Assembly: GCA_017521365.1 (NCBI GenBank)
Contig: JAFXCT010000128.1
Coordinates: 1 to 32,138, forward strand
Source of the DNA: Clostridia bacterium
GTDB taxonomy: Bacteria; Bacillota; Clostridia; Oscillospirales; Acutalibacteraceae
Direction: 5' to 3'
Length of the DNA: 32,138 nucleotides
Below, one piece after another: positions 1-8,422 of the stretch; the stretch's first letter is position 1; every line of letters starts with the position of its first letter. The translations under genes were made by a program, and so were the position numbers. Below the pieces are notes generated by a model. It searched no databases. It saw nothing but the letters and a program-made list of their open reading frames with translations, and was not told where the DNA came from.

Positions 1-759
1 CAGCTTGAGAGCGAATTCAAGGGCTGTCTTGAGCTTGCAATCTATATGCTCAAAACTCTCGGTCTTTACGAAGACGTTTCCTACCGCTTCTCACAGTGGG
101 ATCCCGACGACAAGGAGAAATACATCGGTACTGTTGAGCAGTGGGATGAGGCACAGGGCATTATGGCAAAAATCCTTGACCACCTTGAAATCCCCTACAA
201 GGTCGGTATCGGCGAAGCTGCCTTCTACGGTCCGAAGCTCGACATTCAGATTAAGAACGTTCACGGCAAGGAAGATACGCTCATCACAATCCAGATTGAC
301 CAGATGCTTGCAGAAAAGTTCGGTATGGAATACGTTGATGCAGACGGCACAAAGAAGAACCCCTACATCATCCACCGTACTTCTATCGGCTGCTATGAGC
401 GTACACTCGCTCTTCTTATTGAAAAGTACGCAGGCGCCTTCCCCGTATGGCTTGCACCCGAGCAGATAAGAATCTGCCCGATTGCTGACAGACACCACGA
501 GGCTGCCAACGCCCTTGTTGAAAAGTTTGCCGCCGCAGGTCTTCGTGTATCGGCTGACTGCCGCAGCGAAAAGCTCGGCTACAAGCTGCGTGAAGCACAG
601 CTTGAAAAGATTCCCTACATCCTCGTTATGGGCGATAAGGAAATCGAAGAAGGCACAGTCGGCGTACGCAAGAGAGGCGAAGGCGATATCGGCGCAATGA
701 GCGTTGACGAATTCCTCGGCCTTGTACTCAGACAGCAGGCAGAAAAGGTGATTTTCTGA
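1..759 (+). CDS. thrS: Threonyl-tRNA synthetase, C-terminal part (5' truncated by window)
   Basis: The reading frame is open from the first base to a TGA at 757-759, giving about 252 residues. It charges tRNA-Thr with threonine in the cytoplasm. What is visible is the end of the class II catalytic core: a GEAAFYGPKLD segment, and the motif-3 region IHRTSIGCYERTLALLIEKY followed by FPVWLAP. The His of IHR is a zinc ligand in the family. The anticodon-binding domain follows, from about the LAPEQIRICPI strand to the end. The N-terminal TGS and editing domains lie outside the window, as would any T-box leader. dut starts one base after the stop, so the two are probably co-transcribed. Identity is secure; the gene is partial only because of the window edge. 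Confidence 0.95.
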   Translation, partial: QLESEFKGCLELAIYMLKTLGLYEDVSYRFSQWDPDDKEKYIGTVEQWDEAQGIMAKILDHLEIPYKVGIGEAAFYGPKLDIQIKNVHGKEDTLITIQIDQMLAEKFGMEYVDADGTKKNPYIIHRTSIGCYERTLALLIEKYAGAFPVWLAPEQIRICPIADRHHEAANALVEKFAAAGLRVSADCRSEKLGYKLREAQLEKIPYILVMGDKEIEEGTVGVRKRGEGDIGAMSVDEFLGLVLRQQAEKVIF

Positions 760-760
760 T

Positions 761-1207
761 ATGATAACCGAAATCAAATTTAAAAGGCTGCGTGAAAACG
801 CAAAAATACCGCAGAGAGCAACTGCAGGCAGCGCAGGTCTTGACCTTTGCGCCTGCATTGACGAGCCGATAACACTCGATAAGGGCGGCCACGCCCTTAT
901 CCCGACGGGTCTTGCAATAGCTCTTGATGACCCGGGCTATGCTGCTATGATTTTCGCCCGCAGCGGTCTTGCAATAAAGCACGGTCTTGCCCCGGCAAAC
1001 TGTGTCGGCGTGGTTGACAGCGACTACAGAGGCGAAATCTGTGTAGGTCTTATCAACCAGTACGAGGAGAGCTACACAATTCAGCCTGGTGAGAGAATTG
1101 CCCAGCTTGTCGTTATGCCCGTTTGCACCGCCCCGACGGTTGAGGTAACCGAAATTGACGAAACCGAAAGAGGCGCAGGCGGCTTCGGCTCAACGGGTAA
1201 ACAGTAA
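761..1207 (+). CDS. dut: Deoxyuridine 5'-triphosphate nucleotidohydrolase (dUTPase)
   Basis: A 148-residue trimeric-type dUTPase that hydrolyses dUTP to dUMP and pyrophosphate, keeping uracil out of DNA and feeding dTMP synthesis. All five family motifs are present in order: AGSAGLDL (about 22-29), ARSGLA (66-71), GVVDSDYRGEI with the catalytic Asp/Tyr (83-93), GERIAQLVV (110-118) and the C-terminal RGAGGFGSTG lid (137-146). Length is normal. The ATG follows the thrS stop by one base, and its ribosome site (AAGGTGA) lies inside the thrS end, so translation is probably coupled. The downstream gap carries the argG promoter region. Confidence 0.96.
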   Translation: MITEIKFKRLRENAKIPQRATAGSAGLDLCACIDEPITLDKGGHALIPTGLAIALDDPGYAAMIFARSGLAIKHGLAPANCVGVVDSDYRGEICVGLINQYEESYTIQPGERIAQLVVMPVCTAPTVEVTEIDETERGAGGFGSTGKQ

Positions 1208-1210
1208 ATA

Positions 1211-1228
1211 TTGTGTATTTATGCACAA
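1211..1228. promoter_or_regulatory. Possible distal ARG box-like palindrome
   Basis: TTGTGTATTTATGCACAA is an 18-bp near-palindrome just after dut. It resembles the other ARG boxes upstream of argG, but its centre is 2 bp shorter than the consensus spacing, so it may be a weak or unrelated site. Its centre lies about 41 bp from that of the next box, close to four helical turns. Confidence 0.4.
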
Positions 1229-1251
1229 TATCCCAAAAAAACAGCAAAAGT

Positions 1252-1269
1252 AATGCATATTTATGCAAT
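1252..1269. promoter_or_regulatory. ARG box (ArgR/AhrC operator), upstream copy
   Basis: AATGCATATTTATGCAAT is an almost perfect 18-bp palindrome matching the TGnAT-WWWW-ATnCA core of ArgR/AhrC operators. It lies just upstream of the argG -35 element (1277-1282). Its centre is about 43 bp from the next box, roughly four helical turns, which would suit cooperative or looped binding. Binding is inferred from sequence only. Confidence 0.75.
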
Positions 1270-1276
1270 AAAACAG

Positions 1277-1304
1277 TTGATTTTCTGCACAATAAGTGTA
1301 TAAT
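1277..1304 (+). promoter_or_regulatory. argG sigma-A promoter
   Basis: A -35 TTGATT (1277-1282), a 16-bp spacer and a perfect -10 TATAAT (1299-1304) lie 48 bp before the argG start. The -10 is covered by an ARG box, so an arginine-loaded repressor would block polymerase directly. Confidence 0.8.
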
Positions 1305-1333
1305 AATGCACATCGACTGAATAAAAATGAATT
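1295..1333. promoter_or_regulatory. Tandem ARG box pair overlapping the argG -10
   Basis: Box A at 1295-1312 (AGTGTATAATAATGCACA) matches TnTGnATWWWWATnCAnA except at its first base. Box B at 1316-1333 (ACTGAATAAAAATGAATT) fits one half-site fully and the other with one core mismatch. They are separated by exactly 3 bp (21 bp repeat), the classical spacing at which one ArgR hexamer occupies two boxes. Box A covers the -10 and box B the likely transcription start, which predicts arginine-dependent repression of argG and genes reached by read-through. No argR gene is in the window. Confidence 0.8.
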
Positions 1334-1352
1334 TTGAAAAGAGGAAACCGAA

Positions 1353-2582
1353 ATGAAAGAAATTAAGAAAGTTGTTCTTGCCTACTCGGGCGGTCTTGAT
1401 ACATCCATCATCATCCCCTGGCTCAAGGAAAACTACAACAACTGCGAGGTTATTGCAGTATCCGGCGACGTCGGTCAGGGCACAGAGCTTGACGGTCTTG
1501 AGGAAAAGGCTATCAAAACAGGTGCTTCCAAGCTCTACATCGAAAACCTTCAGGACGAGTTTGTAAACGAGTACATCTTCCCCACACTCAAGGCAGGTGC
1601 TGTTTACGAGAAGGATTACCTGCTCGGCACATCCTTTGCACGTCCCGTTATCGCAAAGAGAATTGTTGAAATTGCCAAGGCTGAAGGCGCAGACGCTATC
1701 TGCCACGGCTGTACCGGTAAGGGTAACGACCAGGTTCGTTTCGAGCTTGCAATCAAGGCTTTCGCTCCCGAAATGCAGATTATCGCTCCCTGGAGAATCT
1801 GGGATATCAAGTCCCGTGAAGAGGAAATCGAGTACGCAGAGGCTCGCAACATTCCCCTTAAGATTAACCGTGAAACAAACTACTCCAAGGACAAGAACCT
1901 CTGGCACCTTTCCCACGAAGGCCTTGACCTTGAAGACCCCGCAAACGAGCCGCAGTACCTCAAGGAAGGCTTCCTTGAAATGGGCGTTGCTCCCGAGGCT
2001 GCTCCCGACAAGCCCACATACATAACTCTCTCTTTCGAGAAGGGTGTTCCCGTAGCTCTTGACGGCGTTAAGATGGGCGGCGTTGAGCTCATCACAAAGC
2101 TCAACGAAATCGGCGGCGCAAACGGTATCGGTATTGCTGACCTTGTTGAAAACAGACTTGTCGGTATGAAGTCCCGTGGCGTTTACGAAAACCCCGCAGG
2201 TGCTATCCTCTACAAGGCACATCAGGTACTTGAAACAATCACACTCGACAGAGATACACAGCACTACAAGGAGCAGGTTGCTCTCCGCTTTGCAGAGCTT
2301 GTTTACTTCGGCCAGTGGTACACTCCCCTTCGTGAGGCACTCAGCGCATTTGTTGACAAGACACAGGAAACAGTTACCGGCGACGTTAAGCTCAAGCTCT
2401 ACAAGGGCAATATGATAAACGCAGGCGTAACCTCTCCCTACACCCTCTACAGCGAGGACTTTGCAACCTTCGATGCAGACGAGGTTTACGACCAGAAGGA
2501 TTCCGCAGGCTTCATCAACCTCTTCGGTCTGCCCATCAAGGTACGTGCAATTCTTGAAGCAGAGCGCAACGCAGACAAATAA
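1353..2582 (+). CDS. argG: Argininosuccinate synthase
   Basis: 409 residues, a normal length. It condenses citrulline with aspartate using ATP to give argininosuccinate, the penultimate arginine step, in the cytoplasm. The N-terminal PP-loop AYSGGLDTS (residues 10-18) binds ATP, and the [15 protein letters not shown] segment (about 115-129) is the conserved synthase signature. The start is set by the GAGG ribosome site about 8 bp upstream of the ATG. It is the first gene of the arginine cluster and sits directly under the ARG-box promoter. A hairpin terminator follows before argH, so argG may be expressed above the rest of the cluster. Confidence 0.98.
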   Translation: MKEIKKVVLAYSGGLDTSIIIPWLKENYNNCEVIAVSGDVGQGTELDGLEEKAIKTGASKLYIENLQDEFVNEYIFPTLKAGAVYEKDYLLGTSFARPVIAKRIVEIAKAEGADAICHGCTGKGNDQVRFELAIKAFAPEMQIIAPWRIWDIKSREEEIEYAEARNIPLKINRETNYSKDKNLWHLSHEGLDLEDPANEPQYLKEGFLEMGVAPEAAPDKPTYITLSFEKGVPVALDGVKMGGVELITKLNEIGGANGIGIADLVENRLVGMKSRGVYENPAGAILYKAHQVLETITLDRDTQHYKEQVALRFAELVYFGQWYTPLREALSAFVDKTQETVTGDVKLKLYKGNMINAGVTSPYTLYSEDFATFDADEVYDQKDSAGFINLFGLPIKVRAILEAERNADK

Positions 2583-2608
2583 TTAACATTAATTAAACAT
2601 AATAACAA

Positions 2609-2640
2609 GGGCGGAGTTATCTCCGCCCGAATGTTGTTTT
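2609..2640 (+). terminator. Intrinsic terminator between argG and argH
   Basis: GGGCGGAG (2609-2616), a TTAT loop and CTCCGCCC (2621-2628) form a perfect 8-bp stem, followed after GAATG by TTGTTTTT. The U tract is interrupted, so it is probably leaky: I see no strong promoter between it and argH, and the remaining arg genes need read-through. Confidence 0.7.
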
Positions 2641-2685
2641 TCAGCTACCGCAAAGAATCCAATAAAAAGGCAGGATTTAAGAAAT

Positions 2686-3996
2686 ATGAAACTCTGGGCA
2701 GGCCGCTTTTCAAAGGAAGCAGACCAAAGAACAAACGATTTCAACTCATCCATAAAATTCGACAGCCGTATGTACCGTGAGGATATTGACGGCTCAATCG
2801 CCCACGCCGTTATGCTCGGCACGCAGGGCATTATTCCCGTTGAGGACTGTGAAAAAATCATCAACGGCTTAAAGCAGATTAAAGAGGATATTACATCGGG
2901 CGCACTTCTTATCGACCCCGATGCGGAAGATATACATACCTTCATCGAGCAGACCCTTACCGCACGCATTGGCGATGCAGGCAAGAGACTGCACACAGGC
3001 AGAAGCCGCAACGACCAGGTTGCAACGGATATCCGCCTCACCCTGCGCAAGGAATGCGAAGAGGTTATGGATATGCTCCGCCACCTGACGGATACGATAT
3101 TCAACAAGGCACACGAAAACGAAAACACAATTATGCCCGGCTACACCCACCTTCAGCGTGCACAGCCGATTACCTTCTGTATGCAGCTTTCCGCTTATGT
3201 GAGCATGCTTGAAAGAGATATGGGCAGGCTTGCAGATGCCAAGGCGAGAATGAACTATTCTCCGCTTGGCAGCGGCGCGTTAGCCGGCACAACATACCCG
3301 ATTAACAGAGCAATGACGGCAGAGCTTTTAGGCTTTGACGGTGTTGTGGAAAACACGCTTGACGGCGTTTCGGACAGAGACTTCTGCCTTGAAATCGCCT
3401 CCGCGCTCTCAATTCTTATGGTACATCTCTCCCGTCTTTGCGAGGAGATTATTCTCTGGTGCAGCTGGGAATTCAAATTCGTTGAGCTTGACGATGCTTT
3501 TTCAACGGGCTCAAGCATTATGCCGCAGAAAAAGAATCCCGACCTTGCCGAGCTTATCAGAGGCAAATCGGGCAGAGTTTTCGGCGACTTGATGGCACTG
3601 CTCACCGCAATGAAGGGTCTTCCGCTTGCATACAACAAGGATATGCAGGAGGATAAGGAAGCCATTTTCGATGCTATCGACACGGTTAAAATGTGTATGA
3701 CGGCACTTGACCCGATGATAGACACGATGCGCGTTATTCCCGAGAATATGCGCCGTGCGGCAGCCGAAGGCTTTATCAACGCTACGGACTGCGCCGACTA
3801 CCTTGTCGGCAAGGGTCTCCCCTTCCGTGACGCTTACAAGGCAACGGGTGAGCTTGTTGCGCTTTGTATCAAGGAAAAACTCACGCTTGAAACACTTCCG
3901 CTCGATATGTACAAAAACGTATGCGAGCTGTTTGATGAAGACGTTTACAAGGCAATCAACCTCGAAACCTGTGTAAAGAACAGGATCAAAAAATAA
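2686..3996 (+). CDS. argH: Argininosuccinate lyase
   Basis: 436 residues, slightly shorter than the roughly 460 usual for the family because the C-terminal region is short. It splits argininosuccinate into arginine and fumarate, the last biosynthetic step. Diagnostic features are HTGRSRNDQ (about 103-111), the catalytic His in GYTHLQRAQP (about 152-161) and the superfamily signature GSSIMPQKKNPD (275-286), which contains the catalytic Ser loop. It follows argG after a terminator hairpin and precedes argC by 37 bp. The ribosome site is weak (AGGATT), compared with the stronger site of argG. Confidence 0.97.
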   Translation: MKLWAGRFSKEADQRTNDFNSSIKFDSRMYREDIDGSIAHAVMLGTQGIIPVEDCEKIINGLKQIKEDITSGALLIDPDAEDIHTFIEQTLTARIGDAGKRLHTGRSRNDQVATDIRLTLRKECEEVMDMLRHLTDTIFNKAHENENTIMPGYTHLQRAQPITFCMQLSAYVSMLERDMGRLADAKARMNYSPLGSGALAGTTYPINRAMTAELLGFDGVVENTLDGVSDRDFCLEIASALSILMVHLSRLCEEIILWCSWEFKFVELDDAFSTGSSIMPQKKNPDLAELIRGKSGRVFGDLMALLTAMKGLPLAYNKDMQEDKEAIFDAIDTVKMCMTALDPMIDTMRVIPENMRRAAAEGFINATDCADYLVGKGLPFRDAYKATGELVALCIKEKLTLETLPLDMYKNVCELFDEDVYKAINLETCVKNRIKK

Positions 3997-4033
3997 AAAT
4001 AAGAATAAGAAACAAAACAAGGAACTGAACACT

Positions 4034-5071
4034 ATGAAAATCAAAGCAGCCGTTATCGGCGCAACCGGCTACGCAGGCGCAGAGCTTGTCCGCCTTTTAC
4101 TCAAACACCCCGACGTAGAGCTGACCGCCCTTTGCTCCAAGAGCTTTGAGGGTCAGAAGCTTTCCGATATATACCCGTCCTTCCTCGGTCTTTGCGACAA
4201 GGTATGCATTAACCAGAGCGAAGCCGTTGATATGGCAGACGTTGTTTTTGCCTGCCTGCCTCACGGCCTTTCCGAGCCGCTTGCCGCCGAATGTCTTGAA
4301 AAGGGCAGAAAATTCATCGACCTCGGCGCAGACTTCCGCCTTGAGAGCGAAGAGGAATACACCGAGTGGTACGACAAGCCCTTTGACAGGCCCGAAATCC
4401 ACGAAAAGGCTGTTTACTGCATTCCCGAGCTTTTCAGAGAAAAGGCAAAGGGCGTTGACATAATTGCAAACCCCGGCTGTTATCCCACCTCGGCCGCACT
4501 CGGTCTTGCACCCGCAATTGAAAACGGCCTTGTTGAAACGGACAGCGTTATCATCGACTCCAAGTCAGGCGTTACGGGCGCCGGCAGAGGCCTTTCACAG
4601 ACCACCCACTACCCCGACTGCAACGAGGCATTCTCGCCCTACAAGGTAGGTGTGCACCGCCACACACCCGAAATTGAGCAGACACTTTCAAAGGTCGGCG
4701 GTAAAAAAATCAACGTCACCTTCGTCCCCCATCTTCTTCCCGTCAACAGAGGCATTGTTTCCACAATGTACGTAAAGCTCAGGGACGGCGTTACAAAGGC
4801 GCAGGTAAGAGAAGCCTACGAAAGCAAGTACGCAGCCGAGCAGTTTGTCCGTGTGCTCAAGGACGGTCAGACAGCAAACTTAAGAAACGTTAAGTTCACA
4901 AATATGTGCGATATTTCACTGCACATTGATTCAAGAACAAACACTCTCATAGTTGTTTCAACTATTGACAATATGGTCAAGGGTGCGGCAGGTCAGGCAG
5001 TACAGAACATGAATCTGCTCTACTCCCTGCCCGAAGAAACAGGTCTTGACCTCATCCCCCCTGCATTTTAA
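4034..5071 (+). CDS. argC: N-acetyl-gamma-glutamyl-phosphate reductase
   Basis: 345 residues, the usual length. It is the NADPH-dependent reductase that converts N-acetylglutamyl phosphate to the semialdehyde, the third step of ornithine synthesis. The N-terminal Rossmann motif is GATGYAGAELVRLL (9-22). The catalytic Cys149 lies in NPGCYPTSAALGLAP (147-161). It sits between argH and argJ in the same orientation with short gaps and is clearly co-transcribed. Identity is certain from the two motifs and the operon context. Confidence 0.98.
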   Translation: MKIKAAVIGATGYAGAELVRLLLKHPDVELTALCSKSFEGQKLSDIYPSFLGLCDKVCINQSEAVDMADVVFACLPHGLSEPLAAECLEKGRKFIDLGADFRLESEEEYTEWYDKPFDRPEIHEKAVYCIPELFREKAKGVDIIANPGCYPTSAALGLAPAIENGLVETDSVIIDSKSGVTGAGRGLSQTTHYPDCNEAFSPYKVGVHRHTPEIEQTLSKVGGKKINVTFVPHLLPVNRGIVSTMYVKLRDGVTKAQVREAYESKYAAEQFVRVLKDGQTANLRNVKFTNMCDISLHIDSRTNTLIVVSTIDNMVKGAAGQAVQNMNLLYSLPEETGLDLIPPAF

Positions 5072-5103
5072 TCCAATCCCCGTAGTTTAGGAGATACAAA
5101 CAA

Positions 5104-6318
5104 ATGGAATTTATTAAAGGTACAGTTACTACACCGCTGGGCTTTGTTGCAAACTCTGTCCACTGCGGTATCAGAAAAAACAAATCCAAGCACGACCTTG
5201 CGCTTGTTTACTGCGAAAAGCCCTGCACGGCTGCCGCAATGCACACGAGCAACCTCGTCAAAGGTGCGCCCAACAGGGTCACCGCCGCAAACCTTGAAAA
5301 CGGTATTGCACAGGCTATCATCTGCAACTCTGGTATAGCAAACACCTGCGCCGCAGACGGCATTGAAAAGGCAGAGGCTATGTGTGCCCTTGCCGCAGGT
5401 GTCCTCGGCATTGACGCAAAAGACGTTGTCGTTGCTTCAACGGGCGTTATCGGCCCCTCCATCAACATTGAGCCGATTGCAAGCCACATCGACGTACTTA
5501 AAGAAGGCTTAAGCCGTGACGGCGGTGAAAAGGCGGCAATCGCAATTATGACCACCGACACACACGAAAAGCAGGTCTGCGTTAAGTTTGAGCTTGACGG
5601 CAAAGCCTGTTACATAGGCGGTATGGCAAAGGGCAGCGGTATGATTATGCCGAATATGGCAACTATGCTCTGCTTCCTTACAACCGACGCTGCTGTAAGC
5701 GCAGAGATGCTCAAGAAAGCTCTAAACGCAGTTGTCTGCGACACCTTCAATATGGTATCCGTAGACGGTGACACCTCCACAAACGATATGTGTGCAATTC
5801 TCGCTTCGGGTCTTGCAGGCAACGCAGAAATCGCCGAAGAAGGCGCAGACTTTGACACCTTCAAGGAAGCACTTTTCGAAGCGCTCCGTTACCTCTCCCG
5901 TGAAATTGCACGTGACGGCGAAGGCGCAACAAAGCTTGTTGAGGCATACGTACACGGTGCAAAGGATATCGCAACGGCAAAAACCGTTGCAAAGTCCGTT
6001 ATCAACTCTTCACTTCTCAAAGCCGCAATGTTCGGCGCAGATGCCAACTGGGGCAGAGTTCTCTGCGCAATCGGTTACTCAGGTGCAGAGCTCAACATCA
6101 ACGGCGTTGACGTTGACTTTGTAAGTGCCAAGGGTAGGATTGCCGTATGCCGTGACGGTGCAGGCATTGAGTTTGACGAGGATATTGCAAAGACGATACT
6201 TCTCGAAAACGAAATCACAATCGACATCAGGCTTTCCGACGGCGAGGCTGAAGCTACCGCTTGGGGCTGTGACCTCACCTACGACTACGTAAAAATCAAC
6301 GGCGATTACCGCTCATAA
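5104..6318 (+). CDS. argJ: Bifunctional glutamate N-acetyltransferase / ornithine acetyltransferase
   Basis: 404 residues. It transfers the acetyl group from N-acetylornithine to glutamate and, in bifunctional forms, also uses acetyl-CoA, thereby recycling acetyl groups in the ornithine pathway. The precursor is expected to self-cleave before Thr187 in KGSGMIMPNMATML (176-189), leaving that Thr as the nucleophile at the N terminus of the beta chain. ASTGVIG (111-117) builds the oxyanion site. It is followed 13 bp later by argB. No argA is present nearby, which fits a bifunctional ArgJ, although mono- versus bifunctionality cannot be read from sequence by eye. Confidence 0.97.
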   Translation: MEFIKGTVTTPLGFVANSVHCGIRKNKSKHDLALVYCEKPCTAAAMHTSNLVKGAPNRVTAANLENGIAQAIICNSGIANTCAADGIEKAEAMCALAAGVLGIDAKDVVVASTGVIGPSINIEPIASHIDVLKEGLSRDGGEKAAIAIMTTDTHEKQVCVKFELDGKACYIGGMAKGSGMIMPNMATMLCFLTTDAAVSAEMLKKALNAVVCDTFNMVSVDGDTSTNDMCAILASGLAGNAEIAEEGADFDTFKEALFEALRYLSREIARDGEGATKLVEAYVHGAKDIATAKTVAKSVINSSLLKAAMFGADANWGRVLCAIGYSGAELNINGVDVDFVSAKGRIAVCRDGAGIEFDEDIAKTILLENEITIDIRLSDGEAEATAWGCDLTYDYVKINGDYRS

Positions 6319-6331
6319 AGAGGTAAACACT

Positions 6332-7180
6332 ATGGAAATTTCAAATTTTGACCGTTCACAGATTCTGGTGCAGGCACTCCCCTACATCCAGAAATACTAT
6401 AACAAGGTTATCGTTATCAAATACGGCGGCAACGCTATGATTAACGAGGATTTAAAGCAGGCTGTTATGGAGGATATCGTTCTTCTTTCGCTTGTCGGCA
6501 TCAAGGTTGTACTTGTCCACGGCGGCGGCCCCGAAATCAACGATATGCTGAAAAAAATCAATAAAGAGAGCAAATTTGTTGACGGTCTGCGCTACACCGA
6601 TGAAGAAACAATGGAAATTGTTCAGATGGTGCTTGCAGGCAAGGTAAACAAGGACCTTGTAGCCCTCTTGCAGAACAAGGGCGGCAAGGCCATCGGCCTT
6701 TGCGGTATGGACGGCGGTATGATTACGGCAGTAAAGCACCGTGAAAAGGACCTCGGCTTTGTCGGCGATATTACCGACATCAACATTCAGCCCGTGCTTG
6801 ACGTGCTTAATGCCGGCTATATCCCCGTTATTTCTACCGTTGCAGGCGGCGACCACGCCTTCAACATCAACGCTGACCTTGCGGCAAGCAGAATTGCGGC
6901 CGTACTCGGCGCAGAAAACCTTATTCTTATGACCGATATTTCGGGTCTTCTCAAGGACAAGGATGACGAGAGCACGCTTATCAAGGAGCTTAACGTAAGC
7001 GAAGTACCCGCACTCAAAAAGCAGAACATCATCAAGGGCGGTATGATACCCAAGGTTGACTGCTGTGTTGAGGCAGTACGCAGAGGCGTAAAGCACGCAA
7101 TCATAATGGACGGCAGAATTGAACACTCCATACTCATAGAGCTTCTTACCAATGAAGGTATAGGCACAATGTTCAGATAA
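6332..7180 (+). CDS. argB: Acetylglutamate kinase
   Basis: 282 residues. It phosphorylates N-acetylglutamate with ATP, the committed and usually feedback-controlled step. KYGGNAM (30-36) and VHGGGPEI (62-69) are the amino-acid kinase nucleotide and substrate motifs, and TDISGLLKD is the later nucleotide-site motif. The protein begins with about 25 extra residues forming an amphipathic helix (ILVQALPYIQKYY). In this family that is the N-helix of hexameric arginine-inhibited enzymes, so I infer feedback inhibition by arginine. It lies between argJ (13 bp) and argD (13 bp) and is tightly coupled in the operon. Confidence 0.97.
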   Translation: MEISNFDRSQILVQALPYIQKYYNKVIVIKYGGNAMINEDLKQAVMEDIVLLSLVGIKVVLVHGGGPEINDMLKKINKESKFVDGLRYTDEETMEIVQMVLAGKVNKDLVALLQNKGGKAIGLCGMDGGMITAVKHREKDLGFVGDITDINIQPVLDVLNAGYIPVISTVAGGDHAFNINADLAASRIAAVLGAENLILMTDISGLLKDKDDESTLIKELNVSEVPALKKQNIIKGGMIPKVDCCVEAVRRGVKHAIIMDGRIEHSILIELLTNEGIGTMFR

Positions 7181-7193
7181 TGAGGCAGATAAT

Positions 7194-8369
7194 ATGAATT
7201 TTGAACAGATTAAAGAAATGAACAACTCCTCCGCAATGCCCACCTACGGCCGCTACGAGCTTGCAATTGCAAGCGGCAAGGGTGCCGTTGCAAAGGATTT
7301 TGACGGCAGGGAATATATAGATTTTACGTCGGGCATAGGTGTCAACTGCCTTGGCTACGCAGACGAGGGCTGGGCAGAAGCAGTCAGCACTCAGGCGCAC
7401 ACCCTCAGCCACATCAGCAACCTCTACTACTGCGAGCCGACTGCAAAGCTGACAAAGCAGCTCACCGACGCAACAGGCTTTGACAAGGCTTTCCTCGGCA
7501 ATTCGGGCGCAGAAGCCAACGAATGTGCAATAAAGCTTGCCAGAAAATACAGCTACGATAAATACGGCGAGGGCAGATACGAAATAATCTCCCTCAACAG
7601 CTCCTTCCACGGCAGAACGATGAACACACTCACCGCAACCGGTCAGGATGCGCTTCACCCTGCCTGCTTTGCCCCCTATCCGCAGGGCTTTGTTTACTGC
7701 GACAAGGATATTGACTCCGTAAAGGCTGCCATAAGCGACAAAACCTGCGCTGTTATGATGGAAATGATTCAGGGTGAGGGCGGTGTTATTCCGCTTGACA
7801 AGGACTTTGTAAGTGCCGTGTGTGCACTTGCAAAGGAAAAGGATATCCTTATTATTATTGACGAGGTGCAGACGGGTATCGGCAGAACAGGCAAACTTCT
7901 TGCACACGAAAACTACGGTATAAAGCCCGACATCGTAACCCTTGCAAAGGGTCTTGGCGGCGGTCTTCCGATAGGTGCCTGCCTTTGCACGGCAGAGCTC
8001 GGCACAACAATGGGCGCAGGCAGCCACGGTTCAACCTTCGGCGGCAACCCGATAGTCTGTGCAGGCGCAAGCTACGTACTTGAAAAGGTTAATAACCCCG
8101 ATTTTCTCAGCACAGTAAAGGCTAACGGCGAATATATCCGCGAAAAGCTTTCTGCCTTCAAAAACGTAAAATCCATACGCGGTATGGGTCTTATGATAGG
8201 TATTGAGGTTGAGGGTAAAACGGGCGCAGACGTTGTCAAAAAGGCAATAGAAAACGGCGTAATCTGCCTCACGGCAAAAACACTCGTCCGCCTCCTGCCC
8301 CCGCTAAACATCACAAAAGAAGAAATTGACCTCGGCCTTGAAAGACTGAAAACAGTTATAGAAGAATAA
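7194..8369 (+). CDS. argD: Acetylornithine aminotransferase
   Basis: 391 residues, a PLP-dependent class III aminotransferase. It converts N-acetylglutamate semialdehyde to N-acetylornithine using glutamate. The PLP-binding Lys252 lies in TLAKGLGGGLPIGA, with the pyridine-binding Asp in IIDEVQTGIGRTG (221-233) and the phosphate-binding GNSGAEAN (102-109). Length and motifs match ArgD rather than GABA aminotransferase, and the operon position supports this. It is the last gene of the cluster and is followed by a strong terminator. An argF (ornithine carbamoyltransferase) would normally follow but is absent here. Confidence 0.96.
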   Translation: MNFEQIKEMNNSSAMPTYGRYELAIASGKGAVAKDFDGREYIDFTSGIGVNCLGYADEGWAEAVSTQAHTLSHISNLYYCEPTAKLTKQLTDATGFDKAFLGNSGAEANECAIKLARKYSYDKYGEGRYEIISLNSSFHGRTMNTLTATGQDALHPACFAPYPQGFVYCDKDIDSVKAAISDKTCAVMMEMIQGEGGVIPLDKDFVSAVCALAKEKDILIIIDEVQTGIGRTGKLLAHENYGIKPDIVTLAKGLGGGLPIGACLCTAELGTTMGAGSHGSTFGGNPIVCAGASYVLEKVNNPDFLSTVKANGEYIREKLSAFKNVKSIRGMGLMIGIEVEGKTGADVVKKAIENGVICLTAKTLVRLLPPLNITKEEIDLGLERLKTVIEE

Positions 8370-8376
8370 ACTAATA

Positions 8377-8407
8377 AAGCGTATCGTTCTGATACGCTTT
8401 TCTTGTA
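8377..8407 (+). terminator. Terminator of the arg operon
   Basis: AAGCGTATC (8377-8385), loop GTTCT, GATACGCTT (8391-8399), then TTTCTTGT. A perfect 9-bp stem 7 bp after the argD stop. malQ begins 15 bp downstream with no recognisable promoter of its own, so malQ may depend on read-through or on a promoter inside argD. Confidence 0.85.
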
Positions 8408-8422
8408 ATACGGAGTGATTAA

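Noticed and set aside
1113-2264. Long open frame on the minus strand opposite argG (383 codons), and similar ones opposite dut, argB and argD
   Set aside because: They mirror codon bias of the real genes on the other strand, have Cys/Val/Leu-rich compositions without motifs, and lack ribosome sites.
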